From assembly GCA_011049465.1 (NCBI GenBank), contig DSBP01000228.1, forward strand, positions 1-15,711: DNA of 15,711 bases, written 5' to 3'. The position numbers were made by a program, and so were the translations under genes. The notes beneath the pieces were generated by a model. It was not told where the DNA came from, did not search any database, and saw only the letters and a list, made by a program, of their open reading frames with translations. This document shows positions 14,464 to 15,711 of the stretch, in pieces. Every line of letters starts with the position of its first letter. Positions within the stretch are counted from its first letter, which is position 1. This stretch comes from a bacterium. Lineage in GTDB: Bacteria > Oederibacteriota > PGYV01 > DSBP01.

Positions 14464-14561
14464 CGAGAATCGAGAATCGTAAAGTAAAGAAAAAAAGGAC
14501 AGAAAAGAAAAGCCCGCAATAAGGCGAGCCCTGACGGTCGAATTTCGATTATCGATTCTCG
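14464..14561. repeat. Imperfect inverted repeat bounding a purine-rich spacer
   Basis: CGAGAATCGAGAATCGTAAA at 14464-14483 matches the reverse complement of 14542-14561 at 17 of 20 positions, with the first ten perfect. The 58-base interior is A/G-rich. The layout is like a very small non-autonomous element (MITE), but no target duplication was found. Confidence 0.45.
14507..14529 (-). terminator. Possible minus-strand intrinsic terminator
   Basis: Read on the minus strand, GCTCGC (14529-14524) pairs with GCGGGC (14517-14512), including one G-U pair, and is followed by TTTTCTTTT. It could stop transcripts coming from the regulator gene or tRNA-Ala on that strand. The stem is short. Confidence 0.4.
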
Positions 14562-14621
14562 AAAATAGCGGCGGGGGTATTAAACTCCGCATTGACAGCA
14601 CGCTGAACTAATAGAGTTTGC

Positions 14622-14708
14622 GGTGGGGTGGCAGAGTGGTTAAACGCGCCTGACTCGAAATCAGGAATGGTCGCAAGGCCATCGGGGGTTCGAATCCTCT
14701 CCCCACCG
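14622..14708 (+). tRNA. tRNA-Ser(CGA)
   Basis: The acceptor GGTGGGG pairs with CCCCACC, the discriminator is G and CCA is encoded at 14709-14711. The anticodon stem CCTGA/TCAGG encloses loop CTCGAAA, giving CGA. A long variable arm (GGTCGCAAGGCC) is present. The T-stem has two G-U pairs. No well-spaced own promoter is evident, so it may be co-transcribed with the upstream tRNA-Ser. Confidence 0.94.
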
Positions 14709-14737
14709 CCATAAATCCGGTGTGCGGATTTATGGCG
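14707..14737 (+). repeat. 13-bp-stem hairpin containing the tRNA-Ser(CGA) CCA end
   Basis: Same palindrome as 14433-14463 with one loop change (GTGTG). Identity extends to 37 of 38 bases over 14706-14743, although the tRNA bodies differ. The stem again takes in the CCA. Confidence 0.85.
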
Positions 14738-14782
14738 CGAGAAAATGACTGCAAGACAGCTATAGTTCAGTATTCGTTTGTA

Positions 14783-14791
14783 TGCTATAAT
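14783..14791 (+). promoter_or_regulatory. Extended -10 promoter of tRNA-Arg
   Basis: TGCTATAAT is a perfect -10 with a TGn extension. The predicted start is near 14798, 22 bases before the tRNA, the same leader length as predicted for tRNA-Ser(GGA). The -35 region is poor, as extended -10 promoters tolerate. Confidence 0.6.
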
Positions 14792-14819
14792 CAGGGTATT
14801 ATTTGATTGCAGTTAGCGT

Positions 14820-14892
14820 GCGCCCGTAGCTCAGTGGATAGAGCACTTGACTACGAATCAAGGTGTCGCAGGTTCGACTCCTGCCGGGCGCG
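14820..14892 (+). tRNA. tRNA-Arg(ACG)
   Basis: The acceptor GCGCCCG pairs with CGGGCGC, and CCA is encoded at 14893-14895. The anticodon stem CTTGA/TCAAG encloses loop CTACGAA, giving ACG, which needs A34-to-inosine editing by TadA, encoded upstream in this window. The T-arm GCAGG-TTCGACT-CCTGC is perfect. Confidence 0.96.
14879..14890 (+). repeat. 12-bp direct repeat in the tRNA-Arg 3' end (att-like, left)
   Basis: TCCTGCCGGGCG of the tRNA T-arm and acceptor stem recurs exactly, in the same orientation, at 15332-15343. Tyrosine integrases often use tRNA 3' ends and leave such duplicates. No integrase is present and 12 bp is short. Confidence 0.4.
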
Positions 14893-14897
14893 CCAGA

Positions 14898-14918
14898 ATT
14901 TCCGCTTTTGGCGGAAAT
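14898..14918. repeat. 8-bp-stem hairpin after tRNA-Arg
   Basis: ATTTCCGC-TTTTG-GCGGAAAT lies between the tRNA-Arg 3' end and the convergent regulator gene. It may mark the end of both transcripts, but no U-tract follows on either strand. Confidence 0.45.
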
Positions 14919-14937
14919 CAGCGCAATAGACAATAGG

Positions 14938-15186
14938 TTATCCTGTGTTCTTGTTGTTCTCCGAAAGAATTTGCCTGAACTTTTCCAGGGTCTTTTCGTA
15001 ACGGTCTATTATTCCCAGGTGCATATCAAACAGTTTTATCTCTTTGTGGTCGTGTATAAGGTCCCTTAAGAATTGTGAGGTGTTTTTGCCCTCGTTCCTT
15101 GCCATCTCTTCGGCAAGTTTTTTTTCGTCCCGGTTAACCCTGATAAGAATCTTCTGTTCTTTTTTCTTTTTGCCTTTTTCTCTCAT
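14938..15186 (-). CDS. Small ribbon-helix-helix (CopG/Arc-type) DNA-binding protein
   Basis: Product of 82 residues from ATG 15186, which has GAGGTGG six bases upstream; ATG 15231 would add 15 residues and would leave only a 5-base leader from the promoter predicted here. The strand KILIRVNRDE followed by helix KKLAEEMARNEG and then KNTSQFLRDLIHDH fits the ribbon-helix-helix fold; the remaining C-terminal part is charged and helical, probably a coiled coil. Such proteins are dimeric repressors or antitoxins. No toxin-like gene is adjacent, so an antitoxin role is not supported. It lies convergent with tRNA-Arg, between two copies of a 12-bp tRNA-derived repeat. The RHH call rests on pattern alone. 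Confidence 0.7.
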   Translation of the reverse strand: MREKGKKKKEQKILIRVNRDEKKLAEEMARNEGKNTSQFLRDLIHDHKEIKLFDMHLGIIDRYEKTLEKFRQILSENNKNTG

Positions 15187-15242
15187 CGCGGGCCACCTCA
15201 ACTCTGCGGTTTTTTGTTCCTTTTGAATCATAATCTAAATAA

Positions 15243-15271
15243 ATATTAGCACAAGATACAAATAAAGTCAA
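15243..15271 (-). promoter_or_regulatory. Promoter of the ribbon-helix-helix gene
   Basis: On the minus strand TTGACT (15271-15266) is followed after 17 bases by TAATAT (15248-15243), with a TGn extension. The start is predicted near 15236. This is a strong match and supports the minus-strand gene as real. Confidence 0.7.
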
Positions 15272-15331
15272 GTATTTTGTTAGGTTTGTTTCGGACAATG
15301 TAAATGTTTTTTTTGTTAAGACAAATGGATT

Positions 15332-15343
15332 TCCTGCCGGGCG
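15332..15343 (+). repeat. 12-bp copy of the tRNA-Arg 3' end (att-like, right)
   Basis: Exact copy of 14879-14890 outside any + strand tRNA, next to the 3' end of tRNA-Ala. The interval between the copies is about 450 bp and holds the regulator gene and its promoter. Confidence 0.4.
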
Positions 15344-15350
15344 AGAGTGG

Positions 15351-15423
15351 TGGAGCAGAGCGGGATCGAACCGCCGGCCTTGTCGTTGCGAACGACACGC
15401 TCTCCCAGCTGAGCTACTGCCCC
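15351..15423 (-). tRNA. tRNA-Ala(CGC)
   Basis: On the minus strand the acceptor GGGGCAG pairs with CTGCTCC, including the G3-U70 pair that marks tRNA-Ala. The discriminator is A and CCA is encoded at 15350-15348. Anticodon loop TTCGCAA gives CGC. Confidence 0.95.
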
Positions 15424-15476
15424 ACGTAATTGAGCCAAGTGCCGGGAAAATAAAAAGCCAATTAATTATTTTTGGT

Positions 15477-15505
15477 ATTTTATACGAGAGGGGGATTAAA
15501 AGCAA
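15477..15505 (-). promoter_or_regulatory. Putative promoter of tRNA-Ala
   Basis: TTGCTT (15505-15500), a 17-base spacer and TAAAAT (15482-15477) on the minus strand, the same boxes as before nfeD. The start would be near 15470, 47 bases ahead of the tRNA. Confidence 0.5.
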
Positions 15506-15711
15506 GAGGATTTTTCAGTTTTCCGTTCCCTGAAAGCGCCGTGTTTTTCGAGGTTGCACTTGCAAATTCCAAATTGTAAATTGTCTTTACTTGAGGTGGG
15601 CCGGGGCAGGCAGCGGAGAAATTTCGCCGATTTACATCGGCGGTGAGCCTGTTCAGATGGAGACTCGTGACTGTGCGCGGTTAGGCTTGCGCGGGTTTTA
15701 GGGCGGCTTGA
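15506..15711. other. Non-coding end region with hairpins
   Basis: No supportable gene is seen. It has a perfect hairpin CGCCGAT-TTAC-ATCGGCG at 15625-15642 and a GCGC-based inverted repeat in the last 50 bases. AATT-rich direct motifs lie around 15563-15585. The minus strand is open to the window edge but reads like a non-coding frame. It could be the edge of a structured RNA; none is recognised. Confidence 0.4.

Noticed and set aside
14592..14597. Perfect TTGACA before tRNA-Ser(CGA)
   Set aside because: No -10 box lies at 16-18 bases; TAGAGT is only 14 bases away, so a promoter call is not supported.
14293..14601. Short open frames on both strands over the tRNA-Ser(GGA) region
   Set aside because: They translate the tRNA itself; such products are common annotation artefacts.
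15134..15505. 123-residue minus-strand frame covering tRNA-Ala
   Set aside because: It reads through the tRNA and the regulator promoter in another frame; no protein-like features.
15500..15711. Minus-strand frame open to the right edge
   Set aside because: No start in view, and its composition and AATT-derived residues look non-coding.

Overview
The window looks like a chromosomal piece of an uncultured, Gram-negative-type bacterium. Its large secreted proteins have long threonine/proline linkers followed by a FlgD/T9SS-like C-terminal beta-domain. I associate that architecture with candidate phyla such as Goldbacteria or Firestonebacteria, but this is recollection and the window has no phylogenetic marker that proves it. 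No phage, transposase, integrase or CRISPR genes are visible.

Bases 1-8349 are a secreted polysaccharide-degradation region. It starts with the 3' end of a gene encoding the shared C-terminal domain. Next come a LacI-family regulator, a secreted alginate-lyase-like polysaccharide lyase, and a 1376-residue clan GH-A-like glycoside hydrolase with a carbohydrate-binding module inserted in its barrel. All three secreted proteins end in the same type of C-terminal domain, and two copies of it are about 97% identical at the DNA level with almost all changes silent. A promoter and a perfect palindrome (GGTTACCGGTAACC) upstream of the lyase fit local control by the LacI protein. The hydrolase gene appears to be leaderless.

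Bases 8384-13983 are a tightly packed run of conserved genes on the + strand: NfeD membrane protease, slipin (stomatin/SPFH protein), CinA (nicotinamide-nucleotide amidohydrolase type), a polysaccharide/lipid flippase and TadA (tRNA adenosine deaminase). Four-base overlaps link the first three and a short overlap links the fourth, so they probably form one operon.

Bases 13984-15711 are a non-coding-rich tRNA region. It holds tRNA-Ser(GGA), tRNA-Ser(CGA) and tRNA-Arg(ACG) on +, and tRNA-Ala(CGC) and a small ribbon-helix-helix protein on -. Both tRNA-Ser genes run into a near-identical 13-bp-stem hairpin that includes their CCA ends. There is also a pair of REP-like palindromes, and a 12-bp repeat of the tRNA-Arg 3' end on the far side of the small regulator gene, which resembles an att pair. 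TadA and its expected substrate, tRNA-Arg(ACG), lie within 1 kb of each other.

The most unusual material is the lyase/hydrolase locus with its shared sorting-like domain and palindromic control region, and the palindromes attached to the tRNA genes. I see no clear undescribed defence or mobile system.
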